Shown: positions 19,067-28,116 of the stretch, in pieces
How the letters are laid out: every line of letters starts with the position of its first letter
How positions within the stretch are numbered: the first letter of the stretch is position 1
Assembly (NCBI RefSeq): GCF_007830635.1
Contig: NZ_VLLA01000015.1
Coordinates: 62,001-126,000, forward strand
DNA: 64,000 nucleotides
Direction: 5' to 3'
DNA from: Bradyrhizobium huanghuaihaiense
Lineage (GTDB): Bacteria; Pseudomonadota; Alphaproteobacteria; Rhizobiales; Xanthobacteraceae
Notes under the pieces: generated by a model
Seen by the model: only the letters and a program-made list of their open reading frames with translations
Database searches by the model: none
What the model was told of the DNA's origin: nothing
Position numbers and translations under genes: made by a program

Positions 19067-20619
19067 GCCTCTTCACCGATCCGCGCTGGGGCGAGGCGCT
19101 GTCGCATCTGCCTGATTATCTCGGCAACCATGTGCGGGTGAGCCTTGCCGCGCTGGCGCTTGGGCTTGCCGTCAGCCTGCCGCTGGCGATCCTGACACGC
19201 AACCGTCCGGCGCCGCGCGGCATCCTGCTCGCACTCGCCAGCATCGTGCAAACCGTGCCGGGGCTGGCGCTGCTCGCGCTGTTCTATCCGCTGCTGCTGC
19301 TGGCGGCCTCGGTCACGCTCGCCTGGTTCGGCGTTTCCTTCTCCGCGTTCGGCTTCCTGCCGGCGATGCTGGCGCTGGCGCTCTATTCGATGCTGCCTGT
19401 TTTGCGCAACGGCATCACCGGCCTCAACGGCATCGATCCCGCGCTGATCGAGGCTGCCAAGGGCGTCGGCATGACCGCACGTCAATCGCTTGTCATGGTC
19501 GAGCTGCCGCTGGCTCTGCCGGTGATGATGGCGGGCATCCGCACCGCCGCCGTGTGGGTGATCGGCACCGCGACGCTCTCGACGCCGATCGGGCAGACCA
19601 GCCTCGGCAACTACATCTTCGCCGGGCTCCAGACCCAGAACTGGGTGTTCGTGCTGTTCGGCTGCGTTGCCTCGGCCCTGCTCGCGCTCGCGGTCGACCA
19701 GCTGCTCGGCCTGATCGAGAGCGGCCTGCGCCGCCGCAGCCGCTTGCGCAGCGGGCTCGGCGCGGTCGGAATGGCGGCGCTGGTCGCCGCAACGCTGGTG
19801 CCGACCATGGGACGCTCGTCGCAAGGCTATGTCGTCGGGGCCAAGACGTTTGCCGAGCAATATGTGCTGTCGGCGTTGATGAAGGACCGCCTCCAGGCGG
19901 CCGGCCTCTCAGCCACGGCGCGGTCAGGCCTCGGCTCCAGCGTGATCTTCGAGGCGCTGAAGGCGGGCGACATCGATCTCTATGTCGACTATTCCGGCAC
20001 GCTCTGGGCCAACCAGCTGCATCGCACCGACATCAAGCCGCGCGCAGAACTGGTGGCGGAATTGAAGACGGCGCTCGCCAAGGACAACATCACCCTGCTC
20101 GGCGAGCTCGGCTTCGAGAATGCCTATGCGCTGGTGATGCCGAGGAAACGCGCCGAGGCGCTCGGCATCCGTACCATCGCCGACCTCACCGCGCATGCCG
20201 CGACGCTGTCGATTGCCGGCGACTACGAATTCTTCTCGCGTCCCGAATGGGCGGCGCTGCAGAAGGCCTATGGGCTGCAGTTCCGCGCCCAGCGCCAGAT
20301 GCAGCCGGACTTCATGTATGCGGCGGTCGCCAGCGGCGAGGTCGACGTCATCGCCGGCTACACCAGCGACGGTTTGATCGCGAAATACGACCTCGTCACG
20401 CTCGACGATCCCAAGCACGCGATCCCGCCCTATGACGCCATCCTGCTGCTGGCCCCGAAGCGCGCCGGCGACGAGCGATTGCAGGCCGCCCTCCAGCCGC
20501 TGCTCGGCAAGATCGACATCGCCACCATGCGCGAAGCGAATTTGCGCGCCAGCGGCAATGACGCGAATTCGTCACCGGATGCGGTGGCGAGGTGGCTGTG
20601 GGAGAAGATTAAGCAGTAG
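19063..20619 (+). CDS. Fused osmoprotectant ABC permease and substrate-binding protein
   Basis: Protein of 518 residues. Residues 1-235 form a BPD permease with six hydrophobic segments, including the coupling loop ALIEAAKGVGMTARQSLVMVELPLALPV near 125-153. A final membrane helix (about 230-248) leads to an OpuAC-type binding domain, 255-518, starting VVGAKTFAEQYVLSALM and containing SGLGSSVIFEALKAGDIDLYVDYSGTLW. The fusion tethers one receptor per permease at the outer face of the membrane, as in OpuA and some YehZ-like systems. It is translationally coupled to the ATPase. Substrates are probably betaine, choline or similar compounds. Confidence 0.92.
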   Translation: MSLFTDPRWGEALSHLPDYLGNHVRVSLAALALGLAVSLPLAILTRNRPAPRGILLALASIVQTVPGLALLALFYPLLLLAASVTLAWFGVSFSAFGFLPAMLALALYSMLPVLRNGITGLNGIDPALIEAAKGVGMTARQSLVMVELPLALPVMMAGIRTAAVWVIGTATLSTPIGQTSLGNYIFAGLQTQNWVFVLFGCVASALLALAVDQLLGLIESGLRRRSRLRSGLGAVGMAALVAATLVPTMGRSSQGYVVGAKTFAEQYVLSALMKDRLQAAGLSATARSGLGSSVIFEALKAGDIDLYVDYSGTLWANQLHRTDIKPRAELVAELKTALAKDNITLLGELGFENAYALVMPRKRAEALGIRTIADLTAHAATLSIAGDYEFFSRPEWAALQKAYGLQFRAQRQMQPDFMYAAVASGEVDVIAGYTSDGLIAKYDLVTLDDPKHAIPPYDAILLLAPKRAGDERLQAALQPLLGKIDIATMREANLRASGNDANSSPDAVARWLWEKIKQ

Positions 20620-20633
20620 GTCCGCTGCAAGAC

Positions 20634-20777
20634 CCGTCATCCTGAGGCGCGAGCTGCGCGGTGCATAGCACCGCGGGGCGAGCCTCGAAGGATGAACTGC
20701 CACGATGTAGCCGGGCTGTCGCCCTTCGAGGCTCACCAAGCGGCTTGCGCCGCTTTGTGAGCACCTCAGGGTGACGG
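20634..20777. repeat. Extragenic inverted repeat, CCGTCATCCTGAGG family
   Basis: Outer arms CCGTCATCCTGAGG and CCTCAGGGTGACGG pair with one mismatch, with inner complementary blocks (GAGCCTCGAAGG / CCTTCGAGGCTC). It sits 14 bases after the stop of the fused permease gene and between convergent genes. Confidence 0.82.
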
Positions 20778-20800
20778 TCGAAGAGTTATGTCGGCGATGA

Positions 20801-22513
20801 TTACAATCCCCGGATCATTCCCGCGTTGATCAGCAGCCGGTTCAGCCGCCGCGCCTCGGCGCCGTCCTTGCAACCGTAGAAGAGGCCCTTGCAGCGGAGC
20901 ATGATCGCCTTCTGCTCGGCGAAGGACGGGTCGAGCGGGATGCCGGCGGCTTCCTGGATCACCAGCGGCAGGTAGGGGCCGTCGATCGTGTCCATCACGG
21001 CATCGCTTTTCACCGGCTCGAAATTGACGGCGTCGATCGCGTAATAGGTCGCGTAGAGGCGCGGATCGTAGGCGTCGAGCTTCTTGCCGATCGCGCCCTG
21101 GTCGAGCCCGGGCTCGAGCAGGTTCGGCGCAAATTCGGGCTGATGATCGCCATAGCGCACAATCAGGAAGGGCTCGCCGGGAAAATTCTTCTTCAGCCCC
21201 GCGACGAACGCCTTGTACTGCTCGGCGCTCATCGCCTGCCGGCGCAGATATTCGTCGATGGACGCCACATTGCCCGGCGCGCGCCAGTTCGGCAGCAGGT
21301 CCGGGCGGAAGCGCGTCTCCCAGGGGAAATGATTGGCACCGAGATAGATGAAGGTGAACAGCGGCTTGTTCGGCGGCTGCTGGCCCATCAGCTGAAGCGC
21401 CTTGTCGTAGAAGAAGCTGTCGGGCTCGACATCCTTCGCGCCGAGGTCTTTCGAGTCGAGAAAGCGCTCGATGCCGGTCGTCATCTGGAAGCTGCGCGCG
21501 CCCATGAAGCCGCCATAGGCGGGATAGAGCGACATCGTGTCGTAGCCGCAGCGGCGCAGCGCCAGCGGCAGGCCGCGCTCGACACGGCCTGTTGCGATGC
21601 GCGTCACGAAATAGGCGAAGCGGCCGAACGAGCGCGAGGAGAGCCCTGCGAGCACGTTGTATTCGGTGAACCAGCTCGGGCCGCCATTGCTCTCGGCAAG
21701 GAAGGTGCGCTGCTTGCCGTCCCACGACTTGAAATGATCGCCATAGCGCGACGGCACCTTGATGCCCTGCGCGGCACGGATGTCGAAGCTGGATTCATCA
21801 TGGATCATGATGATGTTCGGCCGGCGGCCGGCAGGATGGCAGGCATCGACCAGCGGCATGTTGAGCCGCTCGTTGGTCGACGCCGCCGACTCCATGAAGC
21901 CGTACTGCGCGAAGTCTGAAACGGCGGTGACGCCCGAGCGAAAGAACTTCGAGAGATAGCCGTCGTCGTAATAGCCGCGCCAGGCCTCGTCCGGATGATA
22001 GAGCGAATAGCCGACCAGGGCGGCAAGGCAGGCGAGCTTGCAGGTGAACGCCGGCAGGCGACGGATGCGGAACGGATCGAGCCACCATAGCGCATACATC
22101 AGCGGCAGCGTGACGAGGCCGGCCAGGATCACCGACCAGCGCAAGTTCGGGAAGATCGTGAACAGGAAGGCGACCGTGTCGCGGTCGATCATCATCAGGT
22201 CGATGAAGTTGACCGTCATCTGGACGACGTCGTGCTTGAGCCGCGACAACAGCACCAGCACGACGACCATGGTCAGCGACAGGGCGCCCGACAGCGCCGG
22301 CCGACGCAGCAGCGTGATCCAGAAGAAGTTGAGGATGCCCCAGGCGAGAGCGAAGGACAGGCGCGAGCCGAAATCGGTCTCGGTCTCGTACATCAGTGCG
22401 AGCGCGGCCAGATGCGGCGCTGCGACCGCGAGCAGCCGCCAGATGCCGAGCGCAGCGACGCTCGCCAGCACGGCGGTTGTGGCAGAAGGACCTGGATTCG
22501 GCGCGGACGCCAT
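20801..22513 (-). CDS. Membrane sulfatase/phosphoglycerol-transferase-fold enzyme
   Basis: Membrane-bound alkaline-phosphatase-superfamily protein, 570 residues. Five or so hydrophobic segments occupy the first 210 residues, followed by a periplasmic sulfatase-like domain. Metal and nucleophile region PNIIMIHDESSFD is near 260, placing Ser where MdoB/LtaS/EptA enzymes carry Thr or Ser. Further hallmarks are FTFIYLGANHFPWE near 410 and IVRYGDHQPEF near 485. Such enzymes move phosphoglycerol or phosphoethanolamine onto glucans, lipid A or polymers. Start ATG 22513 was chosen over an upstream in-frame start because it precedes the first membrane helix closely. Single gene. Confidence 0.83.
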   Translation of the reverse strand: MASAPNPGPSATTAVLASVAALGIWRLLAVAAPHLAALALMYETETDFGSRLSFALAWGILNFFWITLLRRPALSGALSLTMVVVLVLLSRLKHDVVQMTVNFIDLMMIDRDTVAFLFTIFPNLRWSVILAGLVTLPLMYALWWLDPFRIRRLPAFTCKLACLAALVGYSLYHPDEAWRGYYDDGYLSKFFRSGVTAVSDFAQYGFMESAASTNERLNMPLVDACHPAGRRPNIIMIHDESSFDIRAAQGIKVPSRYGDHFKSWDGKQRTFLAESNGGPSWFTEYNVLAGLSSRSFGRFAYFVTRIATGRVERGLPLALRRCGYDTMSLYPAYGGFMGARSFQMTTGIERFLDSKDLGAKDVEPDSFFYDKALQLMGQQPPNKPLFTFIYLGANHFPWETRFRPDLLPNWRAPGNVASIDEYLRRQAMSAEQYKAFVAGLKKNFPGEPFLIVRYGDHQPEFAPNLLEPGLDQGAIGKKLDAYDPRLYATYYAIDAVNFEPVKSDAVMDTIDGPYLPLVIQEAAGIPLDPSFAEQKAIMLRCKGLFYGCKDGAEARRLNRLLINAGMIRGL

Positions 22514-22711
22514 CGACGACACGCAACTCTGGTCCGGCGCGGGTATGCAAAGCCGTCTGGCCGGTCCCAAGACGGCTAGGGCGTCCGGCGCAGCCGGAAA
22601 CCTGCACCGTGTCATAAAATTGTAACGGAACAGTCAAGAACAGGCAACGTGCGCCGCGGTCCGACCTTCGCTTAATGGTGGTGGGTGGCGAAGCGCCGTC
22701 CGCCTTATCCC

Positions 22712-23365
22712 TCAGCGCTTCGCGATCCCCGCGATGAACAGGTCGATCACCGCTTCCGCCATCCGCTCGATCTCCCCCTCCTCGACGCCCCAGCGCGGAA
22801 AATGGCCGTCGAGGTTCATCCGCGCGAAACCGTAGACCAGGGCGCGGCCGGCGATCTGGATGCCCTTGAGGTCGGCCGACCGCAGCAGGCCCTGCGCGGC
22901 CGCGTCAGCCAGCATCTGCTCCGTCAGCGCGATCAGCTCGGCATTGTCACGCGTCAGCTCCGCCGAGCTGCCATGGGCGAAGTAACGCCCCGTCGAGATG
23001 ATCTCGAAATGCGCCGGGTTGCGCATGGCCCAGCGCAAATAGGCGAGGCCAAAGGCGCGGAAGCGCAGAAGCGGGTCGGCGGCCGGAGCCTCGGCCAGCG
23101 CCGCCTCGATCTCGGTCCGGAAGCGCCGCTGCGCCTCCCCGGCCGCCGCCGCCATCAGCGCATCGCGGTTGGGGAAGTGTCGGAACGGCGCTCCCGGGGA
23201 CACCGCAGCCCGGCGCGCGGCCTCACGTACCGAGACTTCGGCGCCTTCCGATGCGAGCTGCAACGCAGCATCGATCAACACGCGGCGGAGGTCGCCGTGG
23301 TGATAGGGCCGGGCTTCAGATATCTGGCGGCGTGCGCGCGGCTTGGAGGTCGGACGGGCGGACAT
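22712..23365 (-). CDS. TetR-family transcriptional regulator
   Basis: TetR regulator of 217 residues. The helix-turn-helix lies at about 35-70: RRVLIDAALQLASEGAEVSVREAARRAAVSPGAPFRHFPNRDALMAA, with the family's F-R-H-F recognition helix. The C-terminal half resembles TetR_C_33/WHG domains. Start ATG 23365 has a perfect AGGAGG five bases upstream. It is divergent from a membrane protein gene, and two related 17-base palindromes lie between them, most likely its operators, implying autorepression and control of the neighbour. The ligand is unknown. Confidence 0.9.
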   Translation of the reverse strand: MSARPTSKPRARRQISEARPYHHGDLRRVLIDAALQLASEGAEVSVREAARRAAVSPGAPFRHFPNRDALMAAAAGEAQRRFRTEIEAALAEAPAADPLLRFRAFGLAYLRWAMRNPAHFEIISTGRYFAHGSSAELTRDNAELIALTEQMLADAAAQGLLRSADLKGIQIAGRALVYGFARMNLDGHFPRWGVEEGEIERMAEAVIDLFIAGIAKR

Positions 23366-23394
23366 TGCGCCTCCTAGCATCACCCCATCGTGAA

Positions 23395-23411
23395 TGTAAG
23401 CAGCGATTACA
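23395..23411. promoter_or_regulatory. Candidate TetR operator, site 1
   Basis: Seventeen-base imperfect palindrome TGTAAGCAGCGATTACA, matching site 2 in its outer TGTAA and GATTACA parts. It is 30 bases upstream of the tetR start codon. Confidence 0.75.
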
Positions 23412-23437
23412 CCATTGACGGATGGGCGATCCCCAAA

Positions 23438-23454
23438 TGTAATCAATGATTACA
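23438..23454. promoter_or_regulatory. Candidate TetR operator, site 2
   Basis: Seventeen-base palindrome TGTAATCAATGATTACA, perfect except for its central base. Its centre is 43 bases from that of site 1, close to four helical turns. It lies 18 bases before the start codon of the divergent membrane protein. Confidence 0.82.
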
Positions 23455-23471
23455 TAAAGAGGGAGATCGCC

Positions 23472-24092
23472 ATGTCGCAACGTCAAGGCTGGCTGGAAGG
23501 CTGGCGGCTGCTGGCCGCGCTCGTCGTGAGCCTGATCGCGCTCAGCCTGTGGATCGCGGCGATGCGGCACTTCGACGTCGAGGGGGTGCGGATGGTGATC
23601 CGCTTCACGGCGCGAAGCTCGCTCACGCTGTTCTGCCTCGCCTTCAGCGCCGCGGCGCTGGCGCGGCTGTGGCCGAATGCCTGGACGCGCTGGCAGCTCC
23701 GCAACCGCCGCTATCTCGGCCTCAGCTTCGCCGTCTCGCACACCATCCATGCGGCTGCCATCGTCGCCTTCGCCAGGATGGATCCAGCCGGCTTTGCCGA
23801 GGCCACCTCGGCGGCCTCCTACATCTTCGGCGGCATCGGCTATGCCTTCATCGTCGCCATGAGCGCGACCTCGTTCGACCGCACCGCCGCGCTGCTCGGG
23901 CCGCGCGCCTTTCGCGCGCTGCACCTTGTGGGCGGCTATTACCTCTGGATCCAGTTCATGGTGTCGTTCGGCAAGCGTGTGCCGGCGATGCCGCTTTACG
24001 CCGCCTTCCTCATTCCGCTGCTCATCGTGATGGCGCTGCGGCTGATCGCGATGGCCGCCCATCCGCGCGGACGGACGGCCGAGGCGAACTGA
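23472..24092 (+). CDS. Six-helix membrane protein, ferric-reductase-like
   Basis: Integral membrane protein of 206 residues with about six hydrophobic helices. His residues occur in paired helices, SHTIHAAAIVAF near 92-103 and LHLVGGYYLWIQF near 155-167, an arrangement like the haem-binding histidines of ferric reductase/NOX and MsrQ proteins. No FAD or NAD domain is attached, so any redox partner would be separate. Start ATG 23472 follows GGGAG; the upstream frame would run through operator site 2. It is divergent from, and probably repressed by, the TetR gene next to it. Function not established. Confidence 0.72.
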   Translation: MSQRQGWLEGWRLLAALVVSLIALSLWIAAMRHFDVEGVRMVIRFTARSSLTLFCLAFSAAALARLWPNAWTRWQLRNRRYLGLSFAVSHTIHAAAIVAFARMDPAGFAEATSAASYIFGGIGYAFIVAMSATSFDRTAALLGPRAFRALHLVGGYYLWIQFMVSFGKRVPAMPLYAAFLIPLLIVMALRLIAMAAHPRGRTAEAN

Positions 24093-24099
24093 ACGTCGG

Positions 24100-24951
24100 T
24101 CACCCCTGCGGCAGCAACCCGAGCCGCTTGGCGATGATGCGATCGACCGTCCGCTTGGGCAGCACGGCGCCGATCAGGTGACGCAGCGGATCCGGCGTGA
24201 TCTGGTAGCGCACCTTGGGGCTCGCCGCCGTCAGCGCCTCGAACACGATCTCGGCGATGCGCTCGGCCGGCAGGCCCTTGGCGCCAAGCTCCATCATGAA
24301 GGCCATCACCTTGTTCAGCGCCGGCAGATAGGGCGAGTTCTTGTAAACGGTGAGATCGATCTCTTCGGCCTTGCTCCAGATCGGCGTCTTGACCGCGCCG
24401 GGGGCGACGATGATGACGTCGACGCCGAACAGCATCAGCTCGCGGCGCAGGCTTTCCGACAAGCCCTCGACGGCGTGCTTGGAGGTGCAGTAAGGCGCCG
24501 ACAGCGGGTTGCCGTTCTTGCCTGCGACCGAGCTGATCATCACGATCCGGCCCTTCGGCCCCTTCAGCGAGGGATCGGCGCCGAGCAGCGGCCCGAACGC
24601 CTGTGTCGCGATCACAGGCCCGATGACGTTGATGTCCATCTGGCGGCGGAAATCATCGGCCGACAATTCGAGCACCGGGCCGGCGACCGCAATGCCGGCA
24701 TTGTTGACGAGGCCGGCCAGCGTCTCCCCGGCCAGCACCTCGCGGACTTTTCGCGCAGCAGCGAGGACTGCGGCTTCGTCGGTGACGTCAAACAGGAGCG
24801 GGGTGAAGTTCGCACCGAACTCCCCCTGAAGCCGGTCGGCGTCGGCCTGCTTGCGGACGCTGCCGAACACGCGATAGCCACGCCCGATCAGATACTTTGC
24901 AACGGCCCAACCGATGCCGGTGGACGCGCCGGTGATGACGACGGATCGCAT
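24100..24951 (-). CDS. Short-chain dehydrogenase/reductase
   Basis: Classical SDR, 283 residues. The NAD(P)-binding TGASTGIG is at residues 7-14, NNAGIAVAGP near 85, catalytic Ser in MISSVAG near 137 and YCTSK near 152 (Tyr-x3-Lys). The presence of Arg/Lys near RKQADADR after the second strand suggests NADP(H). Start ATG 24951 is preceded by GAGGGGAGGGG; longer open frame upstream lacks the fold. It converges with the membrane protein gene 7 bases away. The substrate is not predicted. Confidence 0.9.
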   Translation of the reverse strand: MRSVVITGASTGIGWAVAKYLIGRGYRVFGSVRKQADADRLQGEFGANFTPLLFDVTDEAAVLAAARKVREVLAGETLAGLVNNAGIAVAGPVLELSADDFRRQMDINVIGPVIATQAFGPLLGADPSLKGPKGRIVMISSVAGKNGNPLSAPYCTSKHAVEGLSESLRRELMLFGVDVIIVAPGAVKTPIWSKAEEIDLTVYKNSPYLPALNKVMAFMMELGAKGLPAERIAEIVFEALTAASPKVRYQITPDPLRHLIGAVLPKRTVDRIIAKRLGLLPQG

Positions 24952-25428
24952 GGTCCCCTCCCCTCGAGTTCCCGCGATCATGTAGGAGGAAGGCACGGTC
25001 GCGCAATGCCGTCCGACGCTCAAGAAGGTGCAGCCAGTGTCGGTTCTTAAGATGAAGCGGCGTTCGAACGTTGCGACAGGAGATCGAGGCGCCTTAAACA
25101 AGCGGATAAAGCGCCGAATCCTTAGCCCTGAAGACGCACGGCTTTTGACGAACCCGGACTTCTGAAAAAGTTCTGAAAACGACGCGATGCCAAGAATGTG
25201 GTTTAAGCGTCAGTTCTTGGTCTCAAGGAGCACGTCAACTCGCGAAGAATTTGAATGAAGCAGCAATGCTTCGCGCGAGAAGGCGAGAAGGAAAGAGCGA
25301 GACCGCTGTCTGCGATCTCGCTCCACCATAGCCGCGAAGGTTTTAAGATTTGGTTTGGCAAGCGAAGCTTGTGCTTCGCTCGTCATTCCGGGGCGCGTTC
25401 GCGCGAACCCGGAATGACGGCGTAGCCG
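24952..25428. other. 477-base intergenic region
   Basis: Upstream side of the SDR gene and downstream side of ilvC. It holds the palindrome 25381-25419 and a small hairpin GACGGC-gta-GCCGTC around 25417-25431 at the ilvC stop. I see no gene in the remainder; it is locally richer in A and T (about 25140-25350) than the coding regions. Confidence 0.55.
25381..25419. repeat. Extragenic palindrome, CGTCATTCCGGG family
   Basis: Perfect 12-base arms CGTCATTCCGGG and complement around a GC-rich loop. It starts ten bases beyond the ilvC stop and may end or stabilise the ilvC message. Confidence 0.87.
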
Positions 25429-26448
25429 TCAGTTCTTGCTCTTGTCGACCAGCGCGCCCTTCTTGATCCAGGGCATCATGTCGCGGAGCTTCGCGCCGAC
25501 TTCCTCGATCGGGTGCGCGGCGAGCTTGGCGCGGGTCGCTTTGAACGAGGTCTGGTTGACCTTGTTCTCGAGCATCCAGTCGCGGGCGAACTTGCCGCCC
25601 TGGATGTCGGCCAGAACCTTGCGCATCTCCTTCTTGGTCTCGTCCGTGATGATGCGCGGACCGGTGACATACTCGCCGTACTCGGCGGTGTTGGAGATCG
25701 AGTAGTTCATGTTGGCGATGCCGCCTTCATAGATCAGGTCGACGATCAGCTTCACTTCGTGCAGGCACTCGAAATAGGCCATCTCCGGCGCGTAGCCGGC
25801 TTCGACCAGGGTCTCGTAGCCGCCCTTGATCAGCTCGACCAGGCCGCCGCAGAGCACCACCTGCTCGCCGAACAGGTCGGTCTCGCACTCTTCCTTGAAG
25901 GTGGTCTCGATGATGCCGGCGCGGCCGCCGCCGACGGCCGAGGCGTAGGACAGGCCGAGGTCATGAGCGTTGCCCGAGACGTCCTTGGCGATCGCGATCA
26001 GGCAGGGCACGCCGCCGCCGCGCTGATACTCCGAGCGCACGGTGTGGCCGGGGCCCTTCGGCGCGATCATCAGCACGTCGAGGTCGGCGCGCGGATCGAG
26101 CAGGTTGAAGTGGACGTTGAGGCCGTGCGCGAACACGAGGGCGGCGCCCTTCTTCATGTTGTCGTGCAGGTGCTCGCGATAGATGTCGCCCTGGAGCTCG
26201 TCCGGGGTCAGCATCATGACGAGGTCGGCCCATTTGGCGGCTTCGGCGACTTCCATCACCTTGAAGCCGGCGGCTTCCGCCTTCTTGACCGAGCTCGAGT
26301 CCTTGCGCAGCGCAATGGCGACTTCCTTGACGCCGGAATCCTTCAGGTTGAGCGCATGGGCGTGGCCCTGGCTGCCGTAGCCGACGATGGCGACCTTCTT
26401 GCCCTTGATCAGGTTCAGGTCGGCGTCGCGATCGTAATAAACACGCAT
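25429..26448 (-). CDS. ilvC: Ketol-acid reductoisomerase
   Basis: Class I (short) ketol-acid reductoisomerase, 339 residues, the second common step of valine, leucine and isoleucine synthesis, NADPH- and Mg-dependent. GYGSQGHAHALNLKDSG near 23-39 binds NADP, with Arg/Ser following. The metal-site region LFGEQVVLCGG is near 190 (Asp and Glu ligands DLFGEQ), and EMAYFECLHEVKLIVDLI follows near 225. It is separated by 133 bases from the exporter gene upstream, so it may have its own promoter as well as read-through from the ilv operon. Confidence 0.97.
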   Translation of the reverse strand: MRVYYDRDADLNLIKGKKVAIVGYGSQGHAHALNLKDSGVKEVAIALRKDSSSVKKAEAAGFKVMEVAEAAKWADLVMMLTPDELQGDIYREHLHDNMKKGAALVFAHGLNVHFNLLDPRADLDVLMIAPKGPGHTVRSEYQRGGGVPCLIAIAKDVSGNAHDLGLSYASAVGGGRAGIIETTFKEECETDLFGEQVVLCGGLVELIKGGYETLVEAGYAPEMAYFECLHEVKLIVDLIYEGGIANMNYSISNTAEYGEYVTGPRIITDETKKEMRKVLADIQGGKFARDWMLENKVNQTSFKATRAKLAAHPIEEVGAKLRDMMPWIKKGALVDKSKN

Positions 26449-26581
26449 AGGTCGTTTCCTCGTTCAGGGCCGAAATCGGCCGATGGTCAGTGTCCGAAGG
26501 GTGAAATTTGCGGATTTCGGGGGCTGTCTAGAGCATTTTCAGCCCTGAGGGAAACCCGTTTCTGCATGGAAATCCGCGACA

Positions 26582-27184
26582 TCATGCATCCATGAAAACG
26601 GGGTAGAGGGAGGCCAGCAGCAGGATCGCCATCAGGATGTTGAAGGCGCGGACCAGCCGCTCGGAGGTCAGGACCGGCCGCAATGCGGTGCCGAATAGCG
26701 CCCAGACCACGGTCGAGATCGTGCCGACGAGCAGGCTGATCAGGGTCTGGATCACGATGTTGATGGGAAACTGGGCAATCGCCGCGTAGGCCGTGATGGT
26801 GCCGATCACGATCACCCAGCCCTTGGCGTTGATCCACTGGAACATGGCGGCGCCCCAGAAGGTCATCGGACCGCGGCCGCTGTCGCCGCCCGGCGTGGTC
26901 GGACCGGACATGGCGATCACCGCAGCAAGATAGATCAGGTAGACCGCACCGGCATATTTCAGAATGGTCTGGAGGATCGGATAGGCCAGGAACACGGTGC
27001 CGAGCCCGAGGCCGACGGTGGCGACCATGAAGGCAAAGCCGATGACGATGCCGACGATGTGCGGGATGGTGCGGCGGAAGCCGTAGGTCAGGCCGGAGGA
27101 CAGCAGCATGATGTTGTTCGGCCCGGGCGTGAAGTACATCACCACCATGAAGGCGAGGAAGGCATAGAACAGCGAGTAGGCCAT
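26582..27184 (-). CDS. LysE-family amino acid exporter
   Basis: Inner-membrane LysE/RhtB family transporter of 200 residues with about six hydrophobic helices. The family motif FTPGPNNIMLLSSGLTYGFRRTIPHIVGI is near residues 20-48. Start ATG 27184 follows GAGGTGA; a GTG two codons earlier is possible. It is 7 bases after the EamA gene, and ilvC follows downstream, so it may export amino acids or related metabolites whose synthesis is encoded around it. The substrate is not known. Confidence 0.9.
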   Translation of the reverse strand: MAYSLFYAFLAFMVVMYFTPGPNNIMLLSSGLTYGFRRTIPHIVGIVIGFAFMVATVGLGLGTVFLAYPILQTILKYAGAVYLIYLAAVIAMSGPTTPGGDSGRGPMTFWGAAMFQWINAKGWVIVIGTITAYAAIAQFPINIVIQTLISLLVGTISTVVWALFGTALRPVLTSERLVRAFNILMAILLLASLYPVFMDA

Positions 27185-27191
27185 GTTCACC

Positions 27192-28067
27192 TCACGCGGT
27201 CTTCGGCAGGACTTGCGGGCGCTTCGCCAGCACCATCACGGCGATACCACCGATCACGGTGAGCATGCCGGCGAGGCGCAGCGGGCCGAACCGTTCACCG
27301 AACACGATGCTGGAGGCGGCGGAGCCGACGAACGGCACCAGCAGCGCGAACGGCACCACCTGGGCCGCGGGATAGTCGCGCAAGAGGCGGCCCCACAGCC
27401 AATAAGCGATGCTGGTGGAGATGCCGCCGAGCATCAGCATGCAGAGCGCCGACGCGAGCGACAAGTGCGTCAGGGACGTCCATGTCGCCGCCGGTCCGTT
27501 GGCGATCAGCGCCAGCACGAACAGCGGCACGGCCGAGGCGAGGCACAGCCAGGCAAACAGGTCGAACATCGGCACGCCGCGGGCGCCGCGCAGCAGCAGA
27601 TTGCCGACGGCAAAGCTGAGCGGCGAGATCATCAGCACCGCAAAGGCGGCAACGCTGAAATCATAGCCGACGGTGCCGCAGATCATCAGCAGGCCGATCG
27701 CAGCAACGACGATGCCCTGCGTCTGCATCGGCGTCGGCCGCTCGCCGAACGCAAGCGCGGCAAAGCCGATCGTGAACAGGGCCTGGCTCTGCACGACGAC
27801 GCTGGTCAGGCCCACCGGCACGCCGTGGGCGATGCCGTAGGCCTGCGACAGGAACTGACCGAGGAACAGCGTGAAGCTGATCGCGATCAGCAGCGACCAG
27901 GCGACCTTCGGCTTGGGAATGAATAGGCACGGCACCGCGGCGATGGTAAAGCGCAGTGCCGTCATCAGCTCCGGCGGCAGCTCGTCGAGCGCGATCCGGC
28001 TCGCCACGAAGGCAAGCCCCCAGATGATCGCCACCATGACGGCGATGAGGATGTCGGCCGGCTTCAT
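27192..28067 (-). CDS. EamA-type DMT-superfamily transporter
   Basis: Inner-membrane drug/metabolite transporter, 291 residues, about ten hydrophobic helices in two EamA repeats. Visible markers are MVAIIWGLAFVASRIALDELPP near 11-32 and VPFVGSAASSIVFGERFGPLRLAGMLTVIGGIAVM near 247-281. RhtA/YdcZ-like proteins export amino acids and other metabolites. It sits in a run of minus-strand genes between ilvH and ilvC. Confidence 0.9.
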   Translation of the reverse strand: MKPADILIAVMVAIIWGLAFVASRIALDELPPELMTALRFTIAAVPCLFIPKPKVAWSLLIAISFTLFLGQFLSQAYGIAHGVPVGLTSVVVQSQALFTIGFAALAFGERPTPMQTQGIVVAAIGLLMICGTVGYDFSVAAFAVLMISPLSFAVGNLLLRGARGVPMFDLFAWLCLASAVPLFVLALIANGPAATWTSLTHLSLASALCMLMLGGISTSIAYWLWGRLLRDYPAAQVVPFALLVPFVGSAASSIVFGERFGPLRLAGMLTVIGGIAVMVLAKRPQVLPKTA

Positions 28068-28116
28068 TGTTGTTTCCGGTTCTGCTTTGTCGTGCAGCCC
28101 TGTTTGTTGTTCTGGT

